From positions 2,232,501 to 2,296,500 of the forward strand of contig WPIO01000009.1 in the NCBI GenBank assembly GCA_009760855.2: 64,000 nt of DNA. Reading direction: 5' to 3'. Numbering within the stretch: the first letter of the stretch is position 1; every line of letters begins with the position of its first letter. The position numbers and the translations under genes are program-made. Shown here in pieces: positions 45,341 through 58,170 of this stretch. The notes below the pieces were generated by a model. The model was not told the origin of the DNA. It saw only the letters and a program-made list of their open reading frames with translations, and searched no databases. Source of the stretch: Cristatella mucedo. Lineage: Eukaryota; Bryozoa; Phylactolaemata; Cristatellidae.

Positions 45341-47960
45341 TATCCGATGAGGCCGTACGGAAAGCACGGAAGAGAGCGTCAGCTTAGGCCAAGCGGCGGG
45401 AGGCGTGCGTACTTTGTCTGCCATGATAAGACGGATGTGGGTTCGGGCGTGTCTGACCTGTATTTCGATTGACCTCGCAGCTGGGTATGCAATTGCGTAG
45501 CCAGAGATTGCCACATTTTCTTCTCTCCAAAAAGAGCTGACAACAGGTTTTTATGCCGGGGACGTGTGCTCAAGTCGGCAAGATTTAAGCAATGAAGCAT
45601 TCCAGGCTGACACAGCATTCGAACAAGTCACTTTCTGACAAATCAGACAATTTCGCATAGCTTTTTCTGTCATTTGATGACAAATTTGAAAATAATTCAA
45701 TGTTTTTCAAGCCAGTTTTGCAATGCCTCACCGAAATACCTTCAGGCTAGCTGCATTCTACATTTCATTGGTAACTACTAAACAGCGAGAAATATCCTAC
45801 TAGCAAATAATAAAGCTCTGCATTTAGTTTTGCACAGGTCGCCAAATGATAGTCCTCTGGCAAATACACTCAACAATAATCAAGTTCAAAGATGAATAGA
45901 TGAATACTGACCTTGTGGAGGGTCAGTTTCGGAACATGCCAAGAACAATAAAAATTTTATATTCGCAGATGAGTCGACTTTGAAGAGTCCGAGTCTCTGA
46001 AATTCACCCATTTACACTTTCTAAAATATGAAATCTTAGCTCCAGAATTGTTTTCAAGGCTATTACAAGGAAAATATTGAGACCGGACAATTTTTCGTGT
46101 TCTTGCGAACTAATTTCAGCAATAAAAAAATTCAGCTGACTAATATACTTACTTAAATGTACTTCTGGTGGAGAACCTTTAAAGACTTGTTGCTACCGCG
46201 GTTGCATAGTCCGTTTAATAAAAGTTCTATCTTTATCGTTTAATCTGTAAGTAGCAACGGAAATAGCCTAAACGACAATCTGAGCAATTCTTTTCGCATT
46301 GCAATTGCCTTAGCGGATAGAAGTAGAAAGGTCACGGAGAAGACGCTTCAACAAGTTTTTGCTCACTTTTAGAGGTGCTGATGATTTAGTAGGGGATAAG
46401 CTCTCAGCTATCAGGCATATGGTTGGTAAATTGCAAGAGATATTTACAAAGATTGACTTACTTCATTTGCAGTTTATAGGAAATAAAGTAAGACTTATTG
46501 CAGACAAATATATTGACTTTACCGTTACTTTACTTTAAGTTAACTCTTTTCAAGCAAAATATAGAATGTCGTGAGCTTTGTTAACTTCCCAGCCAATCTG
46601 AACAGAAGAAAAGCTACAGTACAATATGATGATAAAATGACTATTTGGATATTCTGTATAAAGATACGTTGAGTAATTTGAGATTTTCGTGACTATGGAC
46701 AATCGTCGTTGGGTGGTAGATCCATTTCCAGAAACTGGAGAATCCATACGTAGAGGATAAGCTAATTGAGTTAAAAAATTACTTTTGGCTAAAGCCAAAT
46801 TTCGAAATATTGTACCAATAAGTTCTGTTAAAAAGGTAAATGTATTATGACTCCTGACCAATGAACGTTAGCTGCGAAAATCTGTATTGCTTTTCCACCT
46901 ACATATTTAAAGGAAAATAGTGTCGGTGCAATGGTTAAACTTGTCTTGAAGCGAAGATAGCCACCTTACATCCGCAAAAGAATGAGGTAGATCACTTTAA
47001 GCTGGACGTCCGGAAACTGGTATCACTGCATCAAGTCCATCCATCACGTTGAAAATATACTTTTGATGGTGTATTCTAGCGTTGCAAGTCTTATCACCTG
47101 ACTATTATCACACTTGAAAGTGATAGGCAATATTTATTATCAGTTTTTAACATTTTAAACCGAAATTTTAGCTAAGAGCTTTAATATATTATAACTATTG
47201 TCCATTACATCGTCATTGCACGAAATTACCTTACAAACTATATCATTGCACGAAATGACCTTACAAACTATGTTGGAATCAATCGCTGGGGGTGTTTTCG
47301 TAGAACCATGACGACCACGTGCCGACCGGTTTGCGGTTTTCGAACATTAAAACAGCAGAAAAAAAATCAAGCTATGTCTGGATCACCTGCTTTGTGATGA
47401 ATAAAGATGGAAACCGGTGAAGATCGCGAGTAAGGTCTCCTCGGTGTGATGAAACACTGGCCTGAACTTCCATAATTAGACGCTCAAATATTAGGACAAC
47501 CTTACAAGCACCAGCAGCTGCCATTTGGCAAGTCATATGGCGCTATTTAAAGTGCGAAATGAAAATGTCTTATTGCATGGTTTATTATTATTATTATCAT
47601 TATTAACACTATCCTCTAATCGAAGTACGAAACGCATTCACTGTAATTTGTATAGCCATGTAGCAACTTAGGTCATCATTCATGCTCCTTCGGGAGGCCG
47701 CTATAGGTGATTGACTCGTGCCTTTGACATTAGTCGCAATGCAGCAAGGTTGCACTGTTTGAATGTGTAAAGAGTTTGAATAAGCGGAGGTGGATGGGAG
47801 GTGAAAGATGAAGTCGAAAGCTTCTTCCCAAGAACTTCGTAGCCTTTTCAGAAGCGACTTTACTACCAGCCTAGAAGGCTGTAATGAGACAGGGTGCTAA
47901 GGAACTGCGTTACGTTTAGGGGAAGAGAAGAAAGAAATTTAACTATTTCCAGCGGTTAGT
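45341..47960. other. Intergenic, AT-rich
   Basis: A 34-bp direct repeat (ATTGCACGAAAT, then ACCTTACAAACTAT) occurs at about 47213-47275 and a (TTA)n patch at 47582-47605. The minus ORF 46550-46861 is open but unrecognised. Confidence 0.4.
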
Positions 47961-49200
47961 AGAGCGCCTGACCGCATGGAGGTGATAACAGATCATAATG
48001 GCTTGGCAGGCTCTCCGACTCAAAGCAAATCGTACCACGATTTCTCGATTTCTTGCCTTGTCTTGCCTCTCAATGAAATTGCAGACGCATGCAAGTTCTA
48101 GCACAAGAGCAAGTCCTAGCACAAGAGCGCTGGGTGCGAGGCAAGCGAGATCTGTATTTGCCAATGCAGACACCGGCACGAAATGCCACTCGCTCGAAAA
48201 ACCGTCCCTACCCTCCTTCTCTCCTCTCCCCTCCTCCTATCCTCCTCTCTCCCCGATGGATCTCGCTGAAAACATCTGCGACATAAGTCTCTGAAACTGG
48301 ACTGGCAGATCAGTGGCTGTCATAGCAACTCTTCACGGTCAGCCGATTGTTTTGAAAGGCCCGAGCGTCTAATCACTGTGCTCGCCGAAGGTGATTTGAC
48401 CTGTAAGGAAAGGACTTCGTACGTGAATCATACCTCCTCCTCCTCAGGCAGTCGGTGGTGTAAGACGCAGGCTTCTCTCGGGCATTGAGCTGTGCTGGAC
48501 TTCGGTAACTCCGGCGCTGGAGGTTTTTGCTCGGCACTCCCCAGCCAACATTGACGTATTCTTTCTTTCCGTTAAATCTCCTTCCTTCATGAAAAGCTCC
48601 GACGGTCGTCGGAAAACCTGAACAGGTGGCGAGAAAATGAAAAAAGCTACGCAGTCTGGCACAGGCGGGCTTTTTCTACTTCTAGCGGTGGCTCCGCGCT
48701 CAATCGCAGCTAAATGCCGAAGTTTTGACCTTCGCCACATTCCACACGCCAATTCTGCTACATTCCACGAGGGGTTGGAGCTCCTGCGGCGGGTTGGTAG
48801 GAATTGCTGAGCGATCCAGGAAGTGCATTAAATGGATAAAAAAAATAATGCACTAGGGAGAACTTTTCAACTTGCTGCGAGACCGTTTTGACCTAAGAGT
48901 TCAATACTTCGGCTTTATTACTAATACAACAGCCGCACAAGCATAAACTCGGATGAGGTATGGCCTCATCAGCTTTCAACTTGATTTCAACTTGATTTCT
49001 GCTTGATTTCACTGCTGTGACGCTTAATTTGCCATGAATTTTACCGGCAATTTCGCGGAAGCAAATCTCAACCGCGTGCTTGTGAAGGACCGGACAAAGC
49101 AAGCTCACGACCCCGGCAGCTGTCGGACTGCAACGATAGAGCGATGAACGCAGGGCTGGCCGCAGTGACCAGCGGATAACCGAGAGAGGGTGGTTCTCTT
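47961..49200. other. Intergenic, no gene recognised
   Basis: Short repeats (TCTAGCACAAGAGCAAG at 48095-48130) and a CTCC-rich stretch at 48205-48255. The minus ORFs are not recognisable. Confidence 0.35.
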
Positions 49201-49204
49201 TTTT

Positions 49205-49375
49205 ATCCCATCTTAGCTCAGAGTTCAGGTGCTCGTTCTTCACGACCCAGCCCGTGGATTCGAGTCCTGCGACGGGAGATCCTGTATTGCCTACTGCAAG
49301 CGACAGCGATAGCCGATAAGGTTCTTCGGCGGCTATATACACGGGGCTGCTGAATCATCTGAATACTTCGTACTT
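49205..49375 (+). mobile_element. tRNA-derived SINE (family A), diverged
   Basis: TTCACGACCCAGCCCGTGG, B-box-like GGATTCGAGTCCTGC, GGGAGATCCTG body and tail GGGGCTGCTGAATCATCTG. Complete but diverged. Confidence 0.8.
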
Positions 49376-51185
49376 TTTACTGTACAACTTAGCGCTACTA
49401 GCACTGGATGAGCGGCAATGCAAACACTCCAACCGATCTCTGCTGGCGCTTTCTGCAGGTGCAGAGGCCTCCTCTTGATAAATCATTTAATGAACGTGCA
49501 AGCTATGCATACTTTTATTTACATACTTCCTTGCTATGAAATTCTTCTGCCGATTCTTCATCTGGGTAAATTTTCCTCTAACCGCTAATTGGCAGCTTAT
49601 TTCCATCAAGAACCCTGGAGTCTAACTGTCAACAGTATTGATGTCACCTCATGCACACGGTGCAGGTGCAAGGACCACAGATAACGTTCGCTTGTCTCTA
49701 CTAAACCGGGATGGGCTGACAGATATTTGCTGGCTGCACGGTAAGGCATATTGTGGATGTTAAATTTGAGCTGCCTGCTCGTTTCATATTCACCACAATA
49801 ATGCACTATCTAATTCTGAACCAGTCATGTAAATCTATTTTTCTCACGTACGACTAACTTAAAATGGGACGTAAAAAGGAACAAGGTGATGTGGGCATCC
49901 GTATTCGCCGGCAAGGATGCTTCCTGCGTGTCCTACGTCAGAGTGATAGTATTTTTTGGGGCAATCTCAAATTCAAGCCTTCTCATTCATTTCCGACGGT
50001 GCAACAGCATGAAAACTTGGGATTAAGCTTTGTTTCTCCTTCATCGTTCATGTTTCGTAATGCTATATATATTGCCACTAACCCGACACGGTATAAGGCG
50101 ACTGCCTCTAAGCCTAGCGAAAGCTGCACCGAGCAGCATGCATGACAGCAATGGCTGCTGCATGATTTCGGGCTTACGAGACAAACAATTTTGATTTTTA
50201 TCAGACATGCCAAAAAACTGAGGAAAACTCAGCAATTGAAGAAGGCTCTGTGGCTTGCTGTAGCAAAATGCAGCATTCCGATAAAGGGGCACTGCACTGC
50301 ATCTCGTTGATAGCATCAGCCTAACAAAATGAAGCTTTGAGGACCACTGGCTGCAGGGCAGGCAAAACGAATGGTTGCATTAGGCTCGATAATAGCCTCG
50401 ATACAGGGTTGAAGGTGGAATTGGATCTACATTCTGCTTGACGAGGGCAGGCACGAGCTTGGGGAAAGCTGCGTCTCAACCAGCAGCTTGCAAGCGAGTC
50501 CCATTCTAGATGTAGGAGCAACACCTGGCCCTGCCATTCCACACAAGTCTGTGTGATGCCCCGTACCTCCCTGCTCGTGGCTGATGCTGGTGACAAGCTA
50601 TATAGGTCCAAGTACATGGGAGGACTAGCTTATAAGCATTTATTTAATTTATCTAAAATTTGATGTCATCAGTTCAGAACGTCGTGCTGGAATCGAAGAG
50701 AAATATTATGATGGGCAATGTCCGTTTTTCTTGCACTTCGTAGCGTCAAGCCGGTCGGCTCTGATGTCATGGTTTCTAGATGCTCTGGTCATCTTTGGTG
50801 GATCTCTTTGAGCAAACTTGTTTGGCAAAGTGTAGATACACTTATGGAAGTGCATGGGTGTTCGCTTTAATTCTTTAGTCGACACAGAGAATGGTACCAA
50901 ATTGTACCAAGCGTTACTCTTGCAAGGTCCTTAGGCATTGAGATGCCAGTCTCTAGATTGAGCTGCCCTTGCTTTGCTTTGTCTTACTGTCCACTGTCCT
51001 TCAAGGGCAAAGCATACCGAATGCCACGAAGCATTATCAATGCCTATGGGTACATTCTCATTTATTAATCCAAAAATTCACTTGGTGCGGAAATATTAGT
51101 GCATTGGAAGACTTTATAGAACCGGTGAAACGGATTTTAAAGCCTTGTTTATGGAGTAGCAGAAGAGCTTTAGCTCGTTTTCACC
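49376..51185. other. Intergenic, no gene recognised
   Basis: ORFs at 49864-50145 (+) and 50321-50617 (-) are open but carry no recognisable motif. Confidence 0.35.
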
Positions 51186-51189
51186 CCTC

Positions 51190-51372
51190 AAAAATACTAG
51201 CTGATTTAACAGCCACTTTTGTGTATCGACAGAAGAGCCTCTATGGCTGTAACCCAACCCACTAGTTTGCAGTGGCAATAAAGGATCGCCCAACTGCAGG
51301 ATTTAAACCCACGACCTCGGGACCGAGGTCCTAAAAAGCAACCGCCTTATCTAGTGTGCCATCACGGCTCAC
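51190..51372 (-). mobile_element. tRNA-derived SINE (family A)
   Basis: AACAGCCACTTTTGTGTATCG tail, AGGATCGCCCAACTGCAGG body, inverted B box with ATTTAAACCCACGACC and tRNA-like end GTGTGCCATCACGGCT. Full length. Confidence 0.85.
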
Positions 51373-51377
51373 AAGCT

Positions 51378-51470
51378 GGCTACCGTGGCCAATAAAGAAT
51401 GTACTGCTGCAGGACTCGACACCGTGACACGGGTGACCACAGCACGAAGGCCCAGCAGTACCACGTAAGG
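51378..51470 (-). mobile_element. tRNA-derived SINE fragment
   Basis: AATAAAGAATGTACTGCTGC, then AGGACTCGACACCGTGACACGG resembles the inverted family A body and B-box side, immediately next to a full copy. Confidence 0.5.
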
Positions 51471-54100
51471 AATGCTGGCCTACAATGCAAACAGCTGTCG
51501 CACAAAAGAAAAAATATGAGACTTTAGCAGCAGGCTGGTTTTATAGGTAGAAAAGGGCCACAGAAGATTCCACCGGAGAGGATCCTCTCTCAGTCATCAG
51601 AACCATGATAAACAGGCATCAGCATCGTGAAGTAGAGCTCGGAATCGGGAACGAGTGCAGTCGCAATGCAGCAGATGAGAAGTTGAAAATACACAAGCTT
51701 TTAGTGGTGCACACCAAGCCGATGCGAGGTTCCGGGACTACACAACACTGCATAGGTGTGACAAAGAAAGCGGGTGGGCCCTGGGTTGCTCTGAACGTAC
51801 CGAACATTAGAGTACTGATGGCTTGATGTCAGCATGCCACCTCGGCCCATCTATGATTTGCCACAGCTATCAAGGCCAAGGTATGGCCCTCCTTAGCTTA
51901 ATCCTGGCTATGCTAGACACTTAAACCATCTTGTGCTGAGTCTTTGCTATTAATCTTAAGTGAAACAGATCTGACTGCCTGCCAGAGCTTATGGCCATCT
52001 CAAAGGCCACCAAAGAAAGAATGGGAGAGTTAATCTATAGGAGTAGCTAGGCCGGTGTAGTGCATGGTAGACCGTAGCGCTCCTGTTATCCTCACCCTTG
52101 CTAGGATTCGAGGAGATAATACACCGCATACCCCGTGGTCATCTCAAGCAGCCGAACGACCTCGAGCTCAGTCTCAAGTCGAGTTAACACGCGATCGGTC
52201 TTGCTTCTAGTTTTTCGTGCATACGTCACTAAGACTGTGGTGGCAGCCCAATACTGCTGGAAGACCCAACGAAGGCAGAGTAGCTGAGCATGGTTCTACT
52301 TCTTAGCTAAGACAAAAGCAAGATCGGCAGGAGCCACGAACGAATGACCAATGGCAGGCCCCATCAAGGGCATGCCTTCTTCATTGCTTTGAATGGGCAT
52401 AGTGAACCTATCCAGCAAAATGACTGATTCATTCAACAAGAGCCATGAGTGTGAGAAATTATAAGCTTTTCACATAAGAATCAGATCGCGATGCAGCAGG
52501 TGGTGAAGGCAATTTCGGAAAGGTCTGAATTCACCAGGAAGTATATTGCAAAGGGCCTTTCCCACCTCCCAAACAAAAGCAATTTCTCATGATCTCTCTG
52601 AGAGTCAAGCTGGTAGGGTGCTACAAGGAAGCAAAACCGAAGGAAAACCGACAATAATAAATAATATATAATATAATATAAATGTAAACTTCCCACAAGA
52701 AGGAAAAACGAAGCAGGATTAAATCAGTACCGAATCAGGGCCAGGAATAAACGGACCATGTGAATGTGGCTTTAACCTGTTGGTACAAGGTGCTCGCACT
52801 GCACAACTCGTGAAGGTTGTGGGGTTGAGTTCCACAGCAAGCATTCCTCAATCGTCTGCTGCAAGTAGAAGCGCTGTGGTCGCTAGAGCTCTTCTGCAGC
52901 TGCAGCAAAATAAAATGAAGCTGTTTGACTTTCACTTTGCCTTACTTAGCTACTCTTCATGGCACGTGTCTCGAGCAGGGCCCCCCCCCCGGTGAAATGT
53001 GACCCTTGGGCTAACGGGAACACGAGTCTGTGCACGACAGAAAGAGCCAAGGAGCCTGACACAGTTGACCTGCAAGCTAGATCATAAGAAATGCAGTCAG
53101 TCCGAGATGGAATAGGCCGAGTCAGACCATCGAGCAAGGCCGGGCTGCTGCCTGCATGACAATTGTGGCATCTAGAGATGCATTTGCTGAGAACAAGAGA
53201 GCTGAGCTGAAAGCATTGCTTAAGCATTGCCATCACTGATAGCTGGCCATTAGGCTACCTTCACAATGTAGCCACTTGTATTAGCCTCACACATACCTAC
53301 ATAATTAAGCCTTGATTAAGCACCTGCAGGCAGGAGCTGGCTGGAATAGCTAGGCTACACCTCGGACATTCCTGCCTGAAGGGCATGGGACCGGGCAGAA
53401 GGGTGAAGATGATGTACAATTAGAGAGCTGCAGAGGAGGGCACCGGGGGGGGGGATGGCAGAGCAGTGGCCATCACAGTCTCAGTTTATTCAGGTCTTAC
53501 CCCGATGCAGCTGCTGCCCAGTGCCAAGTAGCTACATCTTGCCCATTAAATGAAGCTTCTCTGCATCGACGAAGGCTGCTAGAAACTGAGCAATGCTACT
53601 TTATGCTGATGGCCGATGCTGCTGCTGCTTCTCCTCCTCCTGCTAATCCTACTGGCTGCTGCTGCTAATGCTGCTGCTGGTGGTTCCACCACAACTGCTG
53701 CTGCTACTGCTGCTGCATCTACCACTAGTGCTGTTGCTGCCTGCCGAAGGCTGCTGATACACGAGCCATCCATAGAGTGGTGAGCTTTGGCAAGCATGAA
53801 TCGGCATCCCATTCCTTCATTAAATAATATTGTCACAGCACATCCCATCACGCTCTGCCACCATGGCTAAGGTAGAGATAGCCCTGCCACTTCCTACTCC
53901 ACCCCACCTCATCCCACCCCACCCAAGACTGGTTCTTATTAGCTTGCAATTTTGGTAAGCTCGACAGGCCCTGGTGTTACAGGGAAAGCATTCTATCGGT
54001 GGCTGGCTAGAAATCCTTAGCTATTCATTGCAGCAAAAAGATTTGGCTCACTCGGTGCACACACTTACTGTAGCATACTTGCTGTAGCATTCTATCAAGG
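51471..54100. other. Intergenic; CTG-rich patch; no gene recognised
   Basis: A degenerate tRNA-like stretch near 52780-52840 (GGTGCTCGCACTGCACAACTCGTG; GGGGTTGAGTTCC), a C-tract at 52981-52990, a G-tract at 53443-53453 and an imperfect (CTG)n region at 53605-53745. ORF 51605-51826 is unrecognised. Confidence 0.4.
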
Positions 54101-54104
54101 ATAA

Positions 54105-54560
54105 CTGGTCAGAAGGAGGATTTAGCAGCAGAGGTGAAGAAGATATTTTCGTGCAGACTGCCTCACTGTCAAGGGCCTCAAGGTTTCACAATCCACGGAT
54201 GATTCTGCATGCAGAGGAAGGCACAACCTGCAGAGCGGATGAGATTCGCATGCGCTGTAGAATATATGCAGAAAAGTAAAAAAAAAGGGGGATGAGAACA
54301 TGCAGTTGTGGGAGAATATTTGATCGAGTGTGTGACCAATGCTGTGAATGAGGCCACGCACATGAGCCACAAGAAAAAATAATGAGTCCATCAGTCTATC
54401 AGATTCAGCACTTAAGGTGTAATTTCAGTCGTCAAAATGAATGTTGCAATCACCCACTACAAAGAAGGGACGATTTCTTGCACACAGAATTTGAAATGAG
54501 ATCAGAAAAGTCTGAAATAGCAAGAGTAGCTTGCACAGCTGTGCCTGGCGTTATCCAAGA
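54105..54560 (-). mobile_element. LINE endonuclease/linker fragment
   Basis: Aligns in order with 34350-34700 of the near-full-length copy (AGCAGCAGAGGTGAAGAAGATATTTTCGTGCAGAC versus AGCAGCAGAGGCGAAGCAGATATTCTCGTACGGAC). The minus strand contains THSIDQIFS-like remnants. Diverged, with frameshifts. Confidence 0.8.
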
Positions 54561-55570
54561 GATGGCCCTGAACTACCGCCATATGTAACGTTTCATCACT
54601 CGAATGCTTTCATGGGAAGTTGCTGCTACCGCTACTATAATGGTTACATGCAGGGTGCCCTAAGTGACTGCAGCTAACGCCTCGACTGATTCGTAATTAA
54701 GCAGCTGAATCGGCTGCTGACATGACGTAAATGATAGGCGATATGTGACTATCACTATGGTATGCTGGTTTCTTTGTGATCGGCTCGTGATCATGCGGCT
54801 ATCTCGTGACCAGCCTACTCTTCGAGCCATGCCTCTTCCTCCCCAAACCACAATGGCATCGGCTGGGCTGAGCCCATACTGCTGTTCTACTTTTAATCGG
54901 CCCAGCAGAAATCTAGATGAAGATACCCACCCACCCAGTCCCCGAATGGCCCGATCGCCATAGCCCTGCCACAATAGTTCACCATTCAAATACGGCAAGG
55001 CTTGGCTGCAGGCAGCAGCTCCCTACAAGCAAGGCCTACTGCATTAGCAGCAGCTGCTGCTACTGCTGCTGCAGCAGCAGCTGTAGGTCTCCTCTGGCTG
55101 ACAGCCACCATTGATCTGCTGCTGCAGGGTGCCTGCCTAATTGATGGCCAGTGATATTTGCTTAATGCACAGACCGACTCTCGTGGCATCCACCGGCCTC
55201 TGCAGCAAAAGCACTCCAGGGACCTCAGATGCTTCTAATCTGCAGCTAGCTGCCTTCCCGGCACAGCAATCAGACCGAGCTTTGTCTGCGATCTGACCTT
55301 GCCAGCATGCCAGCTTCTTAGCTGAAAGAATGACGAGCACCACGTGTGCAGTGGGCCTGCTGCAGAGGCCGCTTGCAAAAAGCTGTCTCAGCTTGAAAAG
55401 CAGGGAGCGAGGATAGCAGGGATGGCTCATGAAAAGAGCACAGAAACTGAGGACCAGTCGGCAGACTGAAATATCGGTCGGTTGCTTTCTGTCCTCATCC
55501 GAGTACTCCGAGTGAGGGAGATCCATGAACTGGAAGAAGACAGAGACAGACTTGAACAGGCAAAGAGAGG
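54561..55570. other. Intergenic; CAG/CTG palindromic patch
   Basis: Self-complementary GCAGCAGCTGCTGCTACTGC-type sequence at 55038-55085. No gene recognised. Confidence 0.4.
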
Positions 55571-55572
55571 AA

Positions 55573-55670
55573 CAAATAATAATAATAAAAATAATAACAC
55601 ACTTGATAAAGCATTCTCAGAGAACTCAATCTCTTTCTAGGTGCTTTACATTTGCTGTAGAGGAAGGTAG
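55573..55670 (-). mobile_element. LINE 3' tail fragment
   Basis: AATAATAATAATAAAAATAA, then ACTTGATAAAGCATTCTCAGAGAACTCAATCTC and TAGGTGCTTTACATTTGCTG is a well-preserved inverted family tail. Confidence 0.85.
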
Positions 55671-55748
55671 AAAGAAATGGGCAGACAGTGGGAAAACGAA
55701 GGAACTGTGACTGGCAGGCAGATAGGCAAGCGACTGATATACGTAGAG

Positions 55749-55749
<1 letters not shown>

Positions 55750-55788
<39 letters not shown>

Positions 55789-55797
55789 GCAGAGAGG

Positions 55798-55869
<72 letters not shown>

Positions 55870-55889
55870 GAGAGAGAGAGAGAGAGAGA
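55750..55889. repeat. (GA)n microsatellite with interruptions
   Basis: GA units with AGAGGC, AGAGGG and AAAG interruptions near 55780-55805, and a long pure core at 55804-55865. Overlapping ORFs are artefacts. Confidence 0.97.
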
Positions 55890-56205
55890 CCAACCAGACA
55901 GACAAAAAATCGAGAGAGAAAGGCAGACGCGCATGCCAATTCACCGACCGGCTGATTGATTGGCACCCGGGTATACAGGCAAATGCTTTGGCCTAGACCC
56001 TTTGCAATGAGGTGCCAGAGATCACCGACAAGCTGTCAGCTCAAGCTCGGCAGTGTCAACATAACCTGTGCTGCACAGTGCCACATGGCAATGAAGCACT
56101 GCAGGCTGAGAGACTGAAATCGCTGCCTTTAGCAGGGAGGAACAAAATCTGTGGTGGTTGGCTAAAGAATGGCCCACTATAAATAAGCTCTGTGCTTAGC
56201 TCTCT
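55890..56205. other. Intergenic, no gene recognised
   Basis: Unremarkable sequence between the GA array and the next LINE tail. Confidence 0.35.
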
Positions 56206-56211
56206 GAGGCA

Positions 56212-56275
56212 ATAACAATAATACATTTGATTTAGCACCCTCAGAGAACTCAATTTCTTTCTACGTGCCACTAGA
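56212..56275 (-). mobile_element. LINE 3' tail fragment
   Basis: AATAACAATAATACATTTGATT, then AGCACCCTCAGAGAACTCAATTTC is the inverted family tail. Confidence 0.8.
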
Positions 56276-56694
56276 CCGCATTCGCTACTTTCTATCCACG
56301 TCGAGTCAGAGGTAACTGCTGGTGCTGGTTTATTCTAAGAGTTGTTAACATGTCTTCTGCCTCTGTTACACAGCTGCTACTTTTAGTCTACTGCCTTGCA
56401 TGGTCGCCGATGTTGCAATATCAGCAATGGTGGCAGAATGGGGTACTTGGACACAGCTCGTCGGTCGAGGAATATATCAGTGGGGGTAGGGAGGGGGTAG
56501 GGGGACAAGAAGGTTCTACTGGCTCTACCTTTAGGAGCTTAGAAGCAGTGGAATTACATCGTCACCTCGTTCGCGCCCCCGCTTTCGGGCTTTCGTCAGC
56601 CCCGTGTCACGTATTTCGTTTACCAGATCGACACAAGCTGTAGGGGAGCACGGTTCATCATTTCGTATGCCGCACGTACAAGCTCGGTACCGTG

Positions 56695-57470
56695 CTACTT
56701 CGTGCTACTGAGAGGCTGATCTGTACTTCCTTTACCGATTGTGGTGCAGATCAGCACTCCTGCCCTTGCCTGGTCTGATATGATAGTGCTGACCAAATCT
56801 CCTTCAAGGTTCATTTGCGGAATGCCAAAGCTGATGTGTCCACTCAAAGTTGGTTCGAGCCCATAAGGGCAAACCTCTTTTGCTACCAAAAAATGACATT
56901 CAGCTCAAGGTACGATCCTTGTTGAATAAGGGCTAAGTTTCACGTTTGTGTGTGATGCTGGCCAGCATTCTACGACTGTGTAAATGACATGCTTGGGTTT
57001 GTTCCAATTCACTGCTCATGGTCAGCACAGGCAGAGATAGGTAGAGTACGAAAGAGTAGGTCTTTTGGTTTTCCTTTGTTTCTGACCGGTTTTCATGCTC
57101 AGCGATGACCGGTAAATCATCGTTCGGTTGTTTTGCAGCACGGCCTTGTTACAGTGTCTTCCGTGCAGGAAAAGCTCTTGCCAAATTCTCAGGAGGTGAC
57201 ATTCAATGCAATGTCGATCTGCCCTTGCCTGATCTTGCAAGGATGAAAAAAGCTTGGCCCGACACCAAATGTCACTCTTAGTTTATGACTGGCAGTGAGA
57301 GCATTGCTAATACCTTGGAGAGCACCCTTGAAAAGCAATAAATATCCTGTGTCGATATATGGTTTCTCTCGATGGCCAGCTAAGAAGATGACCTCATAAA
57401 CCGGCTCAGGGGATGTGCAATTGATTAGTAGGCATGGCTGCTGGCCTCGACCAGCAGTGTGTGCAGCCAC
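56695..57470 (-). other. Unrecognised minus-strand coding candidates
   Basis: Two open minus-strand segments read like protein. At 57470-57189: INCTSPEPVYEVIFLAGHRE, TGYLLLFKGALQGISNALTA and SFFHPCKIRQGQIDIALNVT. At 56889-56695: VCPYGLEPTLSGHISFGIP and STIISDQARAGVLICTTIGK. A stop separates them and no clear splice pair joins them. Possibly exons of a secreted or repeat-domain gene, or a decayed gene. No family recognised. Confidence 0.3.
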
Positions 57471-57498
57471 TGAGGGAAGCAGAGGCTCTTATTGCACT

Positions 57499-57499
57499 G

Positions 57500-57552
<53 letters not shown>

Positions 57553-57560
57553 GCTGCTGA
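57499..57560. repeat. (CTG)n trinucleotide repeat
   Basis: About 18 CTG units. The overlapping poly-C ORF is an artefact. Confidence 0.97.
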
Positions 57561-57701
57561 GGCTCTGCTGCTACCCGATTCAAACCCTGCTTGGCCTATA
57601 GTCGCCAGGCTGTGTCATGTTGCCGTCAAGTCTGATCCAGCAGACCAGTAACCAGTGAAGTTCCACAATGGTCCGTTATTGGCCCATTGTTGTTCTCCAG
57701 T

Positions 57702-57722
57702 TAGGGAGAGAGAGAGAGCAAG

Positions 57723-57799
<77 letters not shown>

Positions 57800-57810
57800 G
57801 AGACAGAGAC

Positions 57811-57841
<31 letters not shown>

Positions 57842-57862
57842 CAAAGAGACAGAGAGACAGAC

Positions 57863-57941
<79 letters not shown>

Positions 57942-57968
57942 CAGAGAGACAGAGAGACAGAGAGAGGG

Positions 57969-58017
<49 letters not shown>

Positions 58018-58170
58018 CAGAGAGAGACAGATGGACAGAGAGACAGAGAGACAGACAGAGAAACAGAGAGACTGAGAGACAGAGAGACTGAGAGACAGAC
58101 AGACAGACAGAGAGACAGCAAGACAGCGACAGAGACAGCGAGACAGAGGCAGAGAGATAGAGAGAGACAG
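57702..58170. repeat. Compound (GA)n/(GACA)n/(GAGACA)n array
   Basis: About 470 bp of GA-based simple sequence with alternating pure GA blocks (57727-57786, 57867-57932, 57977-58011) and ACAG-containing blocks. The long RERERE and SLSLSL ORFs on both strands are artefacts. Confidence 0.97.

Noticed and set aside
44883-45514. 150-200 residue ORFs on both strands as proline/leucine or glutamate/glycine-rich proteins
   Set aside because: A 13-nt purine minisatellite has no stop codons in these frames; the composition is fully explained by the repeat.
57415-57651. Poly-cysteine ORF
   Set aside because: Created by the (CTG)n tract at 57499-57560.
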